Shown one piece after another: positions 34,033 through 42,733 of a DNA stretch of 64,000 bases (positions are counted from its first letter, which is position 1; each line of letters begins with the position of its first letter). Source of the stretch: Nisaea sp. (GTDB taxonomy: Bacteria > Pseudomonadota > Alphaproteobacteria > Thalassobaculales > Thalassobaculaceae); NCBI RefSeq assembly GCF_034670185.1, contig NZ_JAXMNY010000001.1, positions 744,001-808,000 of the forward strand, in the 5' to 3' direction. Under the pieces are notes generated by a model. The model was not told where the DNA came from. It was given only the letters and a program-made list of their open reading frames with translations, and searched no databases. The position numbers were made by a program, and so were the translations under genes.

Positions 34033-34542
34033 ATGGCTGATGGACTGTCCAGAGCGGACCCACAAGATCCGAAACGCGTGCGCCGAGCGGCCGCACATCA
34101 TGACACTCATCCGGACATCGATTCCGATACCCGGCAGGAGTTTCTTGCTCTCTATACCGACGCCTCTGAGAACATACGTTTCGCCAAGTCACAGCAATGG
34201 CACACGCTGATCTACTTCTCGGCGCTATGCGTCGGTGTTGTCGCGGTCGGTGTCTGGCTCCGCTGGGGCGATGTCAGCTTGATCAAGTTCCTGTTCTACC
34301 TCGTCTGGCTTTTCAGTCTGGCGACCGTCGGCACGATCCTGATGCTGCAGAGCTGGCAAGGCTCCGAAGCCAAGAAACAGGCTTTCATGCGCGCCCATCT
34401 GGGGGAGCTGACCCGCACTGCAATGGCGCAGAAATCGCGGTTCACCAGCGATGTGCACCGCTACATCATGCTTGGATTTATGCTGCTTTACATCGAGATG
34501 GCGACTTTTGCCGTCTCCCGGATGCTCTGGCCGCATTTTTAG
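34033..34542 (+). CDS. Hypothetical membrane protein
   Basis: A 169-residue protein with a polar N-terminus (about 1-50), two close membrane segments (IYFSALCVGVVAVGVWL and FYLVWLFSLATVGTILML) and a third at the C-terminus (IMLGFMLLYIEMATFAVS). GGAGGG lies 7 bases before the ATG. It follows the exported protein by 50 bases. No family was recognised. Confidence 0.7.
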   Translation: MADGLSRADPQDPKRVRRAAAHHDTHPDIDSDTRQEFLALYTDASENIRFAKSQQWHTLIYFSALCVGVVAVGVWLRWGDVSLIKFLFYLVWLFSLATVGTILMLQSWQGSEAKKQAFMRAHLGELTRTAMAQKSRFTSDVHRYIMLGFMLLYIEMATFAVSRMLWPHF

Positions 34543-34607
34543 TAAACAGCACTGGGCACGCTTCTTGCTGGAGATGATTGCGTATCATCCAGCAAAGGAA
34601 CGTAATC

Positions 34608-34826
34608 GTGAAAGCTGTTACCTACAGAGATTCGGCTCCCGGCATCGTAACCTCGCCGTCTGCGGCGAAAGGATGGGAAAAGCTTGATCTGACCAAGCTT
34701 TTCGAGGGGGATTTCCGGATGTATCCGACTGGCCTCTATAGTAGCCGGATCGCGGCAGCCTTTGCCGGGGCGGAAGAAACTTCCCAGTCGAACGAGGGAA
34801 CTGGAACCAAGGACGAGGCCGCCTGA
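34608..34826 (+). CDS. Small hypothetical protein
   Basis: A 72-residue protein, with a GTG start at 34608 and AAAGGA 8 bases upstream. It contains LDLTKLFEGDFRMYPTGLYS, an aromatic segment between polar ends. No signal peptide or known domain is visible. Confidence 0.5.
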   Translation: MKAVTYRDSAPGIVTSPSAAKGWEKLDLTKLFEGDFRMYPTGLYSSRIAAAFAGAEETSQSNEGTGTKDEAA

Positions 34827-34868
34827 GCCGGTTTTCTCAGATCGTTCTGACAGTTGGCATTGAAAGCA

Positions 34869-34895
34869 AAATAAAAGGGCGCCGACGGGCGCCCC
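34869..34895 (-). terminator. Intrinsic terminator on the minus strand
   Basis: GGGCGCC-GACG-GGCGCCC is a perfect 7-base stem followed on the minus strand by CTTTTATTTT. It closes the minus-strand small gene at 34941-35246. Confidence 0.85.
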
Positions 34896-34940
34896 ATACT
34901 CAGAGACCCAAGTCCGGGTCCCTAAAAGATTTTGTGAGTC

Positions 34941-35246
34941 TTAGCTGGCGCCGCGTGCAGCTTCTTCAAGCAGCGCCGGGTTGCTGACGATCCCGGTATC
35001 TCCCGGCAGGTTTGCAAGCTGCCCGGCGATGTTGCCGGCGAGCTCGAGCGCATCTTCACGGGAGAGATTGTCGTTCACGCTCTCGCCAAGCTCTGACGCT
35101 TTCTGACTTTCACCGGGCACGGATACTGACACGGCACCTGCCGTTCCCTGGGGCTGACCCGGGGCCTGCGGACCGTCGTTGCGCTGGACAGGCTTGGCCT
35201 GAGTGCTCGCGATACTCTGGGAGGCAACGGTGCTTTTGATGTCCAT
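34941..35246 (-). CDS. Hypothetical low-complexity protein
   Basis: A 101-residue protein. The first half is rich in Ser, Gln, Pro and Gly (VQRNDGPQAPGQPQGTAGAV) and probably disordered. The second half (NLSREDALELAGNIAGQLAN) looks helical. No signal peptide. The ATG at 35246 has AGGG about 10 bases upstream, and a good terminator follows. The layout vaguely resembles FlaG-like flagellar accessory proteins, but the similarity is too weak to assign. Confidence 0.55.
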   Translation of the reverse strand: MDIKSTVASQSIASTQAKPVQRNDGPQAPGQPQGTAGAVSVSVPGESQKASELGESVNDNLSREDALELAGNIAGQLANLPGDTGIVSNPALLEEAARGAS

Positions 35247-35298
35247 GGATCTTTTCCCTCGGCTTTGAGCCCGATGAGCCACCTTATCCGCCACGACC

Positions 35299-36009
35299 TT
35301 ATTTGTCACCCCGACTCGGTTCCATATCCGGACCGGTTCTGAGGCGTTCCAGATAGGGAGCCATATGGGGCGGCGGCGGTGCTTCCGCATAGACCGGTGG
35401 TTTGCTCTGTTGCATCGGCAGGCGCAAAGCCCGGGAGTGGAGTTGCAGAGGCTCTTCTTCATCCTGCGCCGTGCTATAGAGCGGATCTCCGACGATCGGG
35501 CAGCCGATGGCGGCGAGATGGACGCGGATCTGATGTGTTCGGCCGGTGCGTGGGAAGCATTCGATGAAGCTCATACCGTCCGCAGCGCTCACGACCCGAT
35601 AGTCGGTGACGCTCTCCTGGCCGTCTTTCCGATCCACCACCATGCGCCAGCCCTTGTCCTTACTGCTGACTTTTCGCAGGGGTAGCTCGATGCGGCCTTC
35701 CGGTTCTTTTGGAGTTCCGTGAGTGATCACCCAGTAGGTTTTCTCGACAAGGCCTTCACGGAACAGTTTTCCAAGCTTCTTCAATCCTTTCGGATTACGC
35801 CCCAGAACAAGGCAGCCGCTTGTGTCGCGGTCCAGCCGGTGTCCAAGTGCCGGAACATGCTGGATGCCGTATGTCAGATGCTTGAAATAGGCTTCGAGAT
35901 TGTCGCCGCCGCCGGGACCTTCATGGACCGGCAGTCCGGCAGGCTTGTCGATGACCAGGATCAGTCCGTCCCGATGCAGCACCCGGTCGCGGATTTCCTC
36001 AGGGGTCAT
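35299..36009 (-). CDS. RluA family pseudouridine synthase
   Basis: A 236-residue pseudouridine synthase that isomerises uridine in rRNA or tRNA. The catalytic Asp is in HRLDRDTSGCLVLG (about residue 55), and GRTHQIRVHLAAIGCPIVGD is the conserved C-terminal motif. There is no S4 domain, so it is the compact type similar to RluA/TruC; the target base cannot be told. The ATG at 36009 has AAAGG 7 bases upstream. Confidence 0.93.
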   Translation of the reverse strand: MTPEEIRDRVLHRDGLILVIDKPAGLPVHEGPGGGDNLEAYFKHLTYGIQHVPALGHRLDRDTSGCLVLGRNPKGLKKLGKLFREGLVEKTYWVITHGTPKEPEGRIELPLRKVSSKDKGWRMVVDRKDGQESVTDYRVVSAADGMSFIECFPRTGRTHQIRVHLAAIGCPIVGDPLYSTAQDEEEPLQLHSRALRLPMQQSKPPVYAEAPPPPHMAPYLERLRTGPDMEPSRGDK

Positions 36010-36024
36010 GGAGTAGCCTTTCAA

Positions 36025-36063
36025 ATGAAAACGGCCCCGCGCCGGGTACGGGCGGGGCCGTTG
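36025..36063 (-). terminator. Intrinsic terminator of the BMP gene
   Basis: AACGGCCCCGC pairs with GCGGGGCCGTT, followed on the minus strand by TTTTCATTTG. It lies just after the BMP-family gene and 16 bases upstream of the RluA-type start. Confidence 0.85.
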
Positions 36064-36082
36064 CGTTGTTTCGCTGGTCGAA

Positions 36083-37177
36083 TTAGTTCGGGATCTTGCC
36101 CTGAACGCCTTCGACATACCAGTTCATGCCGAGCAGGGCACCATCATCGAGCGTCTCGCCCTTCTTGACCTTGATGGCGCCGCTCTGATCCTTGATAGGC
36201 CCGTCAAAAGCGTGAATGGAGCCGTCCGTCAGGCCGGCAATCGCATCGTTGGCGAGCTTTTTCGCATCCTCCGGAACAGCGTCACCGAAGGGAGCCATCT
36301 CGACCAAGCCGGATTTCAGGCCACCCCAAGTGTCCGTGGACTCCCAAGTGCCGTCCAGAACCGCCTTGGCACGAGCCACATAATAGCTGTCCCAGTTATC
36401 GATGATCGCGGAAAGCTGTGCCTTCGGAGCAAACTTGGTCATGTCGGAGGCCTGGCCGAAACCATGCACGCCGCGGGATTCGGCAACCTGAAGCGGGGCC
36501 GGGGAGTCGGTGTGCTGCAGGATGATGTCCGCGCCCTGATCGATCAGGGCCTTGGCGGCATCGCCTTCCTTGCCCGGGTCGTACCAGGAATTCACCCACA
36601 CGACCTTCACTTCGGCCTTCGGGTTGACCGAGCGCAGCGCCAGCGTAAAGGCGTTGATGCCCCGGATCACTTCGGGGATCGGGAAGGAGCCGACATAGCC
36701 GATCACGTTCGACTTGGTCATCTTGCCGGCGATCAGGCCAGCGACATAGCGGCCTTCATAGAAGCGCGCGGCATAGGTGGAGACGTTCTCGGCGCGCTTG
36801 TAGCCGGTCGCGTGTTCGAACTTCACATCCGGAAACTTCTTGGCGACCTTGAGGGTCGGGTTCATGAAGCCGAAGGAAGTGGTGAAGATCAGCTTGTTGC
36901 CGTCGCTGGCGAGCTGGCGGATGACGCGTTCGGCGTCGGGGCCTTCCTGCACGTTCTCGACGAAGGTTGTCTTAGTCTTGCCGGCAAGTTGTGCCTCGAT
37001 GGCCTTGCGGCCGATATCGTGGCGATAGGTCCAGCCATGGTCGCCGACCGGGCCGACATAAACGAAGCCGACCTTGAGTTCGTCCGCATTGGCGCTGGAG
37101 GGCACGACGCCCGCAGCCAGCACCGTCGCCGCCAAACCTGCGCCGCCGAGGAGGGCGCGCACGATGTCTCTAATCAT
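36083..37177 (-). CDS. BMP family (PnrA-like) ABC transporter substrate-binding protein
   Basis: A 364-residue periplasmic binding protein of the BMP/PnrA family, which usually binds purine nucleosides. A signal peptide (about 1-31, LLGGAGLAATVLAAGVVPSS) precedes the ligand domain with FVYVGPVGDHGWTYRHDIG, where an aromatic residue stacks on the base. AGGAG lies 7 bases before the ATG. The ATPase and permease genes that normally accompany it are absent on both sides, so it is an orphan here and must work with a transporter encoded elsewhere. Confidence 0.93.
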   Translation of the reverse strand: MIRDIVRALLGGAGLAATVLAAGVVPSSANADELKVGFVYVGPVGDHGWTYRHDIGRKAIEAQLAGKTKTTFVENVQEGPDAERVIRQLASDGNKLIFTTSFGFMNPTLKVAKKFPDVKFEHATGYKRAENVSTYAARFYEGRYVAGLIAGKMTKSNVIGYVGSFPIPEVIRGINAFTLALRSVNPKAEVKVVWVNSWYDPGKEGDAAKALIDQGADIILQHTDSPAPLQVAESRGVHGFGQASDMTKFAPKAQLSAIIDNWDSYYVARAKAVLDGTWESTDTWGGLKSGLVEMAPFGDAVPEDAKKLANDAIAGLTDGSIHAFDGPIKDQSGAIKVKKGETLDDGALLGMNWYVEGVQGKIPN

Positions 37178-37574
37178 TGAGATCTCCTGAATTTGTGAAG
37201 CCTTGAGGCGATGCCAGCCTACTGTTTGCCGGTCTTCTCGCGCCTAGAGGGTGATCCTCCCGTATTATTTTCCGAACCTCCGGGACATCGGTGATTAACC
37301 GGTCGCGGGTTTTCTTCGGTCCGGACGATCGCGAATATGACAATTTGGCTGCAGTCTGTGAAGCGCCAACACGTACCGGTGAGCGTGAATCTGTCAAATA
37401 CACCCGAGAGGCCAAGAGGTCGGCGACCGCCAAGGGCAAACCGAAGGGAGAAAGCCGGCGCGCGAAAGCCGGAACAGGCGGCGCAGGTAAAAGGGCCGGC
37501 TATATCTGGATACAGCCGGGTCGAGTGTTTTTATTCATTCAGGCACCGCTGAAGAGCAGGCGGTGCGCGCGGTT
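37178..37574. other. Gap of about 400 bases between BMP and csp genes
   Basis: No gene is supported. An open frame at 37291-37578 on the plus strand encodes a basic, low-complexity peptide and runs into csp; I do not trust it. The gap holds the BMP promoter region and two hairpins, CCGGCT/AGCCGG at 37496-37519 and GCACCGC/GCGGTGC at 37543-37566. The latter is directly after the csp stop and may be its terminator. Confidence 0.5.
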
Positions 37575-37781
37575 CTAATCCGCGACCGACAAATCGACGG
37601 CCTTGGGGCCGCGAGCGTCTTCCTGAACTTCAAAATTCAGCCTCTGGCCTTCGGAGATGGTTGCCAGTCCGGAATTCTGAACGGCGGAAACATGTACGAA
37701 GACATCGCGTGATCCATCTTCGGGTGTGATGAACCCGTAGCCTTTGTCGGTCTTGAAAAACTTCACTGTACCCGTTGGCAT
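37575..37781 (-). CDS. Cold-shock domain protein
   Basis: A 68-residue single cold-shock domain protein that binds single-stranded RNA and DNA. RNP1 is KGYGFITP and RNP2 is VFVHVSAV; the start MPTGTVKFFKTDKGYGF is typical. GAGGAGAGG precedes the ATG. Such genes are often controlled through a long leader, and the upstream region here is unusually long without a gene, but cold induction is not shown by the sequence. Confidence 0.96.
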   Translation of the reverse strand: MPTGTVKFFKTDKGYGFITPEDGSRDVFVHVSAVQNSGLATISEGQRLNFEVQEDARGPKAVDLSVAD

Positions 37782-38422
37782 GACTGGATACCTCTCCTCT
37801 TCACAAACTCCAAAAAAACCACTTACTCAGTCACTTACTCTTAGACACGCTTTAGGAGAGACACTCGGCACTGACCAGCAGAAGGCACTCCATTTGTAAA
37901 GCCGTCCACAGACAGAACTGAGATAGGGTGGGCGCGTCGGCGCGGCAAGTGAACTTGTGATTAAAAGTAGAATTTTGCGGGAGGAGCTTAACTGGTTGCA
38001 GCCTGTCTGGAACGGACGGACTTGCGGTCGAAAAAAAAGACCGCGCCGGAACGATGAGGGAGGCGGGGTATGCCCTGACCGATCATTTATGGCGCGGCCC
38101 TGAAGATGACTCTCAGGATAAAACACTCTTTGCAGTTGGAAGGGGAGCACCACCAAAGCGGGGGAAACGCTGTTACAGTGGCTGCCCGGACCCCTTCCTT
38201 CTGCTAACTAAAAGATAGGGATGTTTTCGCCCGGTCGGTGTGGGATTCCGCACTGAGGCGACGGTTCGAGGTCAAAACGCTCCGGGGGCGCGGACAAGAG
38301 CGGGTTTCGACGAGCGGTTGTGAGCGGGCCTGCCCTGTTGCTAGATAAGGTGCTTGGGGTTAGGGACGGTGCCGGTCCGGACGATTGATGATAGGGTCGG
38401 CAACCAAAGCGGGGAGATACCA
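37782..38422. other. Gene-free 640-base stretch with RNA-like structure
   Basis: No protein gene is supported. On the minus strand GGCCGCGCC (38091-38099) can pair with GGCGCGGTC (38038-38046), followed by TTTTTTTT (38032-38039), which looks like the 3' end of a transcript. Around 38224-38276 a long imperfect dyad includes GTGTGG-GATT-CCGCAC. A small RNA on the minus strand from about 38350 to 38030 is possible. It did not match 6S, 4.5S, RNase P or tmRNA by eye. The csp leader and crp promoter must also lie here. Confidence 0.35.
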
Positions 38423-39130
38423 GTGTCGACTATGAATCGCAGCTTGGGAGCATGCCATTTGCTGCGCTGCTTGCCGGAAGCGAAGATTGCCGATCTCGAC
38501 AAGAGATGCCGTTGGCGGAGTTTTGAAGCGGACCAGGTGATCATCAATCTCGATGATGAATCGACCGACGTCTACTTCATCAGTTGGGGGGACGTTCGGG
38601 TTACCGTTTTCTCCGAAACTGGTAAGACCGTTATTATTCACGATCTCAAGACAGGGGATCACTTCGGCGAATTTGCCGCAATCGACGGCGGACGGCGCTC
38701 TGCCAGCATCGTTGCGCTGAGCAGGACGACTGTCGCCTGCATGCCGGCCGAGCTGTTCCGGGAGCTGCTTGCAGAGGTTCCGGAAATGGCGCAGATCGTC
38801 ATGAAGCGCATGGTTGGCTCGATCCGGACGCTGGTCGAGCGTGTGGTCGAGTTCAGCACGCTTGGCGTGCGCAACCGGATCCATGCGGAATTGCTGCGTC
38901 TGGCGCGGGCCGGGCGCATCGTCGATGGGACCGGGCGCATTTCACCGCCGCCGACCCATGCCGAGATCGCGGCCCGGATCAGCACGCATCGTGAAGCGGT
39001 GACCCGGGAGCTGAAAGCTCTTGAGCGGAGTGACTTGCTGGAGAGGACGCGTGGCGCTTATGTCGTGAAGGATATCGCCGAACTCGCGCGAATGGTCGAT
39101 GACGCGCGCGCTGGTCGGGAAACGAGCTGA
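38423..39130 (+). CDS. Crp/Fnr family transcriptional regulator
   Basis: A 235-residue regulator with an N-terminal cyclic-nucleotide-binding domain (about 20-130, including HDLKTGDHFGEFAAIDGGRR with the phosphate-cassette-like GEFAAIDGGRRSA) and a C-terminal helix-turn-helix (about 175-215, PTHAEIAARISTHREAVTRE). The GE and R of the cassette are kept, so it probably binds cAMP or a related ligand. No Fnr-type Cys cluster is visible. The GTG at 38423 is preferred because GGGGAG is 7 bases upstream. It lies directly upstream of the acetyltransferase gene. Confidence 0.92.
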   Translation: MSTMNRSLGACHLLRCLPEAKIADLDKRCRWRSFEADQVIINLDDESTDVYFISWGDVRVTVFSETGKTVIIHDLKTGDHFGEFAAIDGGRRSASIVALSRTTVACMPAELFRELLAEVPEMAQIVMKRMVGSIRTLVERVVEFSTLGVRNRIHAELLRLARAGRIVDGTGRISPPPTHAEIAARISTHREAVTRELKALERSDLLERTRGAYVVKDIAELARMVDDARAGRETS

Positions 39131-39140
39131 TGCCTGCTGT

Positions 39141-39162
39141 AAATTGTGCGCTGCGACAAATT
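39141..39162. promoter_or_regulatory. Crp-like dyad upstream of the acetyltransferase gene
   Basis: A 22-base dyad with outer arms AAxTTGT and ACAAxTT is centred about 90 bases before the start at 39241. The 22-base spacing fits a Crp/Fnr dimer and the regulator is encoded just upstream. The inner positions do not match the E. coli TGTGA/TCACA core, so this is tentative. Confidence 0.35.
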
Positions 39163-39240
39163 AGCTTCGGGGTGCATTAGAACTGACACAATTCGGCGGC
39201 ATAGTTATTATATTGCACTGCAACATAATGAGGCCGTTCC

Positions 39241-41916
39241 ATGTCGATCAGGAATCTGGATAAGCTTTTTCAGCCGAGTTCGGTCGCCATCATTGGGGCG
39301 AGCAACCGGGAGCAGTCGGTCGGCAAAGTGTTGTCCCGCAACCTTCTGGGCGGAGCATTCAACGGTCCGGTGCTGCCGGTCAATCCGCATGAGGCCTCTA
39401 TCGGCTCCACGCTTTGCTACAAGAGCGTAACAGATCTTCCGATCGTTCCTGATCTCGCGGTTATCTGTACTCCGGCCGCGTCGGTGCCTTCCGTGCTGGA
39501 GGACCTGGCGGCAAAGGGAACAAAGGCCGCTGTCGTCGTCACTGCCGGTTTCGGTGAGGCGGATGGCCACGGCGCCGATCTGGCCGCCGAGATCGAACGT
39601 ATCAAATCGCAATATCCGCTGCGTGTGGTCGGGCCGAACTGCGTCGGCATCATGGTGCCGCCCATCGGGCTCAACGCCTCTTTCCTGCATATTGCGCCGC
39701 CTGCCGGCAATCTTGCGTTCGTCACGCAGAGCGGCGCTGTCGCGTCCGCCGTGGTTGACCATGCAGCGCACCACAATATCGGCTTCTCCCATGTCGTTTC
39801 GCTCGGCAACATGACCGATGTCGATTTCGGCGACATGCTGGATTACCTGGTCGCGGACCCGAACACCAAGGCGATCCTGCTCTATATCGAGTCGATCAGC
39901 AGTCCCCGGAAATTCATGTCGGCCGCGCGGGCTGCGGCCCGGAACAAACCGGTCATCGCCATCAAGTCGGGACGGAACAAGGAGGCGGCGAAGGCGGCTG
40001 CCTCCCATACCGGCGCGCTTACGGGCTCTGATGCTGTTTTTAACGCCGCCTTCCGCCGGGCCGGCATTCTCCGCGTGTATGATCTGCTTGAGCTGTTCGA
40101 TGCGGTGAACACGCTGGGCACCGGCCTGAAGGCCGCCAACGACCGTCTTGCCATCGTCACCAATGGCGGCGGTCTTGGGGTGCTGGCAACAGAATCCCTG
40201 ATCGAGCTGGGCGGGCGCCTGGCGGAGCTCAGCCCGGAAACGATTGCGGCGCTGGATGGCAAGCTGCCGTCCACCTGGTCGCGGGGAAATCCTGTCGACA
40301 TCATCGGCGATGCGCCGCCGGAGCGCTATGAAGCCGCGCTTGAAGAGGTGATGAAGGACCCGAATGTCGATGCGGTTCTGGTGCTGAACTGCCCGACCGC
40401 GATTGCGGACAGCGTCAAGGCGGCGGAAGTCGTGCAGCGCATCGTGGCCAAGAAGCCGCGCGTGCCGATTCTGACGAACTGGGTGGGTGAAGGGGCGCAG
40501 GAAAAGGCGAAGAAGGCTTTTTATCGGGCGTCGGTGCCGTCCTACGATACGCCGAACCAGGCGGTGACCGGCTTCATGCACATGGTGCGCTACAAGCGCC
40601 GCCGGGACATGCTGATGCAAACGCCGCCCTCATTGCCGGAAGGGTTCCGTCCCGAGACCGAGCGGGCGCGGAAGGTCGTCCAGAAGGCGCTTGATGACGG
40701 CCGGGAGTGGCTGACCGAGCCGGAAGCGAAAGACGTACTGGATGCCTATGGCATTCCGGTCGTGGAAACCGTGATAGCCAAGACGCCGGATGAGGCGGGG
40801 CTCGCCGCTGTCGAGCTTGGCAACCACGTCGTGCTGAAAATTCTCAGTCACGATATTACGCACAAGAGCGATGTCGGCGGTGTCCGCCTTGATCTGACCG
40901 GCCGTCAGCAGGTTGTGGCGGCGGCGGAAGAAATGCTCCGGACCGTGGCGCGTGTGAAGCCGGAAGCCCGGATCGACGGCTTCGCGGTCCAGCGCATGGC
41001 AACCATGCCGCATGCGGAAGAGCTGATCATCGGCATCACCACGGACCGTGTGTTCGGGCCGGTCATTCTGTTCGGCAAGGGCGGGGTCGAGGTCGAGGTC
41101 GCGGATGACAGTGCGGTTGCCTTGCCGCCGCTCGATATCCCGCTGGCGCGCGACATGGTGCAGCGGACCCGGGTCTGGTCGCTGCTGCAGGGCTACCGGA
41201 ACCGTCCAGCGGCAGCCATTGAAGAGTTGACGGCGGCGCTGGTCAAACTCTCGCAGATCGCCATGGATTTCCCGGAGATCCGGGAGCTCGACGTCAACCC
41301 GCTCTACATCAACGATTTCGGCATTCTTGCCCTGGATGCCAGGGTCCGGGTGCAGGATGCGTCCAAGGCGATCCCGGTTGCCATCCAGCCCTATCCGAAA
41401 CATCTGGAGCGGCATATCAGCCTCGATAATGGACGGTCCCTGACGGTTCGTCCGATCCGCCCGGAAGACGAGCCGGCATTGCTGGAGCTGATCCAGAAAT
41501 CATCCCAGGACGATCTGCGACGGCGGTTTTTCGCACCGGTCAAGACTTTGCCGCACGAAACGGCGGCCCGTCTTACCCAAATCGACTATGACCGGGAAAT
41601 GGCGCTGATTGCCGAAAGTCACGGTGAAATCCTCGGCGTTGCCCGCCTGACGGCCGATCCGCATTTCGAGACCTGCGAGTTCGCCGCCCTGGTCCGGACC
41701 GATCAGCAGGGGCAGGGGCTTGGCCGCCGCCTGATGGGCGATCTCATCCGGCACGCCCATTCGCGCGGCCTGCAAAAGATGTTCGGATACGTCATGTCGG
41801 AGAACAAGGCGATGCTGGCGCTCTGCCGAGATCTCGGCTTCGTTGAAACGCCGTCCCCGGACGATGTCAGTACGCGGCTGGTCACGCTCGATATCAAACA
41901 GGGCGGGACTGCCTGA
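39241..41916 (+). CDS. Acyl-CoA synthetase (NDP-forming)-like/GNAT fusion, protein lysine acetyltransferase type
   Basis: An 891-residue multidomain protein like PatZ/YfiQ. An N-terminal CoA-binding domain (about 8-130, IIGASNREQSVGKVLSRNLL) is followed by succinyl-CoA ligase-like domains (about 145-460), an ATP-grasp domain (about 480-700, VLKILSHDITHKSDVGGVRL) and a C-terminal GNAT domain (about 725-890, acetyl-CoA motif RTDQQGQGLGRRLMGDL). Relatives acetylate a lysine of acetyl-CoA synthetase and other enzymes. The His of active NDP-forming ligases seems absent, as in that group. E. coli patZ is activated by cAMP-Crp; a Crp-like gene sits next to it here. Confidence 0.92.
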   Translation: MSIRNLDKLFQPSSVAIIGASNREQSVGKVLSRNLLGGAFNGPVLPVNPHEASIGSTLCYKSVTDLPIVPDLAVICTPAASVPSVLEDLAAKGTKAAVVVTAGFGEADGHGADLAAEIERIKSQYPLRVVGPNCVGIMVPPIGLNASFLHIAPPAGNLAFVTQSGAVASAVVDHAAHHNIGFSHVVSLGNMTDVDFGDMLDYLVADPNTKAILLYIESISSPRKFMSAARAAARNKPVIAIKSGRNKEAAKAAASHTGALTGSDAVFNAAFRRAGILRVYDLLELFDAVNTLGTGLKAANDRLAIVTNGGGLGVLATESLIELGGRLAELSPETIAALDGKLPSTWSRGNPVDIIGDAPPERYEAALEEVMKDPNVDAVLVLNCPTAIADSVKAAEVVQRIVAKKPRVPILTNWVGEGAQEKAKKAFYRASVPSYDTPNQAVTGFMHMVRYKRRRDMLMQTPPSLPEGFRPETERARKVVQKALDDGREWLTEPEAKDVLDAYGIPVVETVIAKTPDEAGLAAVELGNHVVLKILSHDITHKSDVGGVRLDLTGRQQVVAAAEEMLRTVARVKPEARIDGFAVQRMATMPHAEELIIGITTDRVFGPVILFGKGGVEVEVADDSAVALPPLDIPLARDMVQRTRVWSLLQGYRNRPAAAIEELTAALVKLSQIAMDFPEIRELDVNPLYINDFGILALDARVRVQDASKAIPVAIQPYPKHLERHISLDNGRSLTVRPIRPEDEPALLELIQKSSQDDLRRRFFAPVKTLPHETAARLTQIDYDREMALIAESHGEILGVARLTADPHFETCEFAALVRTDQQGQGLGRRLMGDLIRHAHSRGLQKMFGYVMSENKAMLALCRDLGFVETPSPDDVSTRLVTLDIKQGGTA

Positions 41917-41982
41917 ATTCGGCCATCTTCCGGACCAGATTGAAGGGAATCCTCAGTCTGGAAATCGTGGGGGAGGTCGGGA

Positions 41983-42633
41983 ATGCAGAGATGCGTAGCA
42001 TGGTGGAGTGGCCTCCTCGCAGGAATATGCCTTCTGCTTGTGGCTGCAGGAACGTCCGAGCCTGCGGTCGCAAAAGATGTCGCTGTGGTCAATATCGGCT
42101 GGCACACCGGTATTGCCCTGAAAACCGCCGACATTGATCGTGCGCGTATTCCCGAGAGCGAAACCTTTGAGAATTTCAGCTGGATCGAGTTCGGATGGGG
42201 TGACCGTGATTTCTATCAGACCCCGGACCCGGATATTTCCGTCTATTTCTCGGCGGCTTTTGTAGGCACCCCAACCGTGATGCATCTGGTCGGCCTCCCG
42301 ATCGGTCCGGAGGATTATTTCCGCTCTTCGGAGGTTGCGGTCTTTTCCGTGACGGATTTGGAGCATGCACGTTTGCAGGACTACATCGCGGGTTCCTTCG
42401 TGCGGCGGGATGCCGGCCGTGCTCCGGCCATCGCCTACGGCCTCTATCCCGACAGTCTTTTCTATGAAGCGAACGGCTCCTTCAGTCTGGCGAACACATG
42501 CAACAGCTGGGTTGCCAGAGGGCTGGCGGTTGCCGGATTGATGGAGTCCGGTGACGGAATTGTCACGGCGGGATCCGTGATGGAGGCCTTGCGTTCCGCG
42601 CTGGAACGCCGCCGGACTGTTGTGGAACGCTGA
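41983..42633 (+). CDS. DUF2459 family protein
   Basis: A 216-residue exported protein of the DUF2459/TIGR02117 family. A signal peptide (about 1-30, LLAGICLLLVAAGTSEPAVA) precedes the conserved segments VNIGWHTGIAL, FGWGDRDFYQTPD, PTVMHLVGLP and NTCNSWVARGL. The conserved His, Cys and Asn suggest an NlpC-like or other hydrolase-like site, but the function is unknown. GGAGG lies 6 bases before the ATG. It follows the acetyltransferase by 66 bases. Confidence 0.88.
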   Translation: MQRCVAWWSGLLAGICLLLVAAGTSEPAVAKDVAVVNIGWHTGIALKTADIDRARIPESETFENFSWIEFGWGDRDFYQTPDPDISVYFSAAFVGTPTVMHLVGLPIGPEDYFRSSEVAVFSVTDLEHARLQDYIAGSFVRRDAGRAPAIAYGLYPDSLFYEANGSFSLANTCNSWVARGLAVAGLMESGDGIVTAGSVMEALRSALERRRTVVER

Positions 42634-42733
42634 TGCGTTCAGCCCATCGGCCAGCGTTGCATTGATATGGTCGTTCCGTCCAGACCGACGGACCGCTATC
42701 CTCACCATCCTCGTCCAACCGGAGTCTGAAAAC

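Noticed and set aside
37291..37578. 95-codon plus-strand open frame between the BMP and csp genes
   Set aside because: Basic low-complexity peptide, GTG start without a ribosome binding site, overlaps the csp end and its hairpins.
38255..38285. tRNA-like GGTTCGAGGTC T-loop
   Set aside because: No matching acceptor stem, anticodon arm or D-arm surrounds it.
38030..38350. 6S RNA, SRP RNA, RNase P RNA or tmRNA in the large gap
   Set aside because: The hallmark sequences, for example GGAAGCAGCC of SRP RNA in the right order, are absent; only a generic structured RNA can be suggested.
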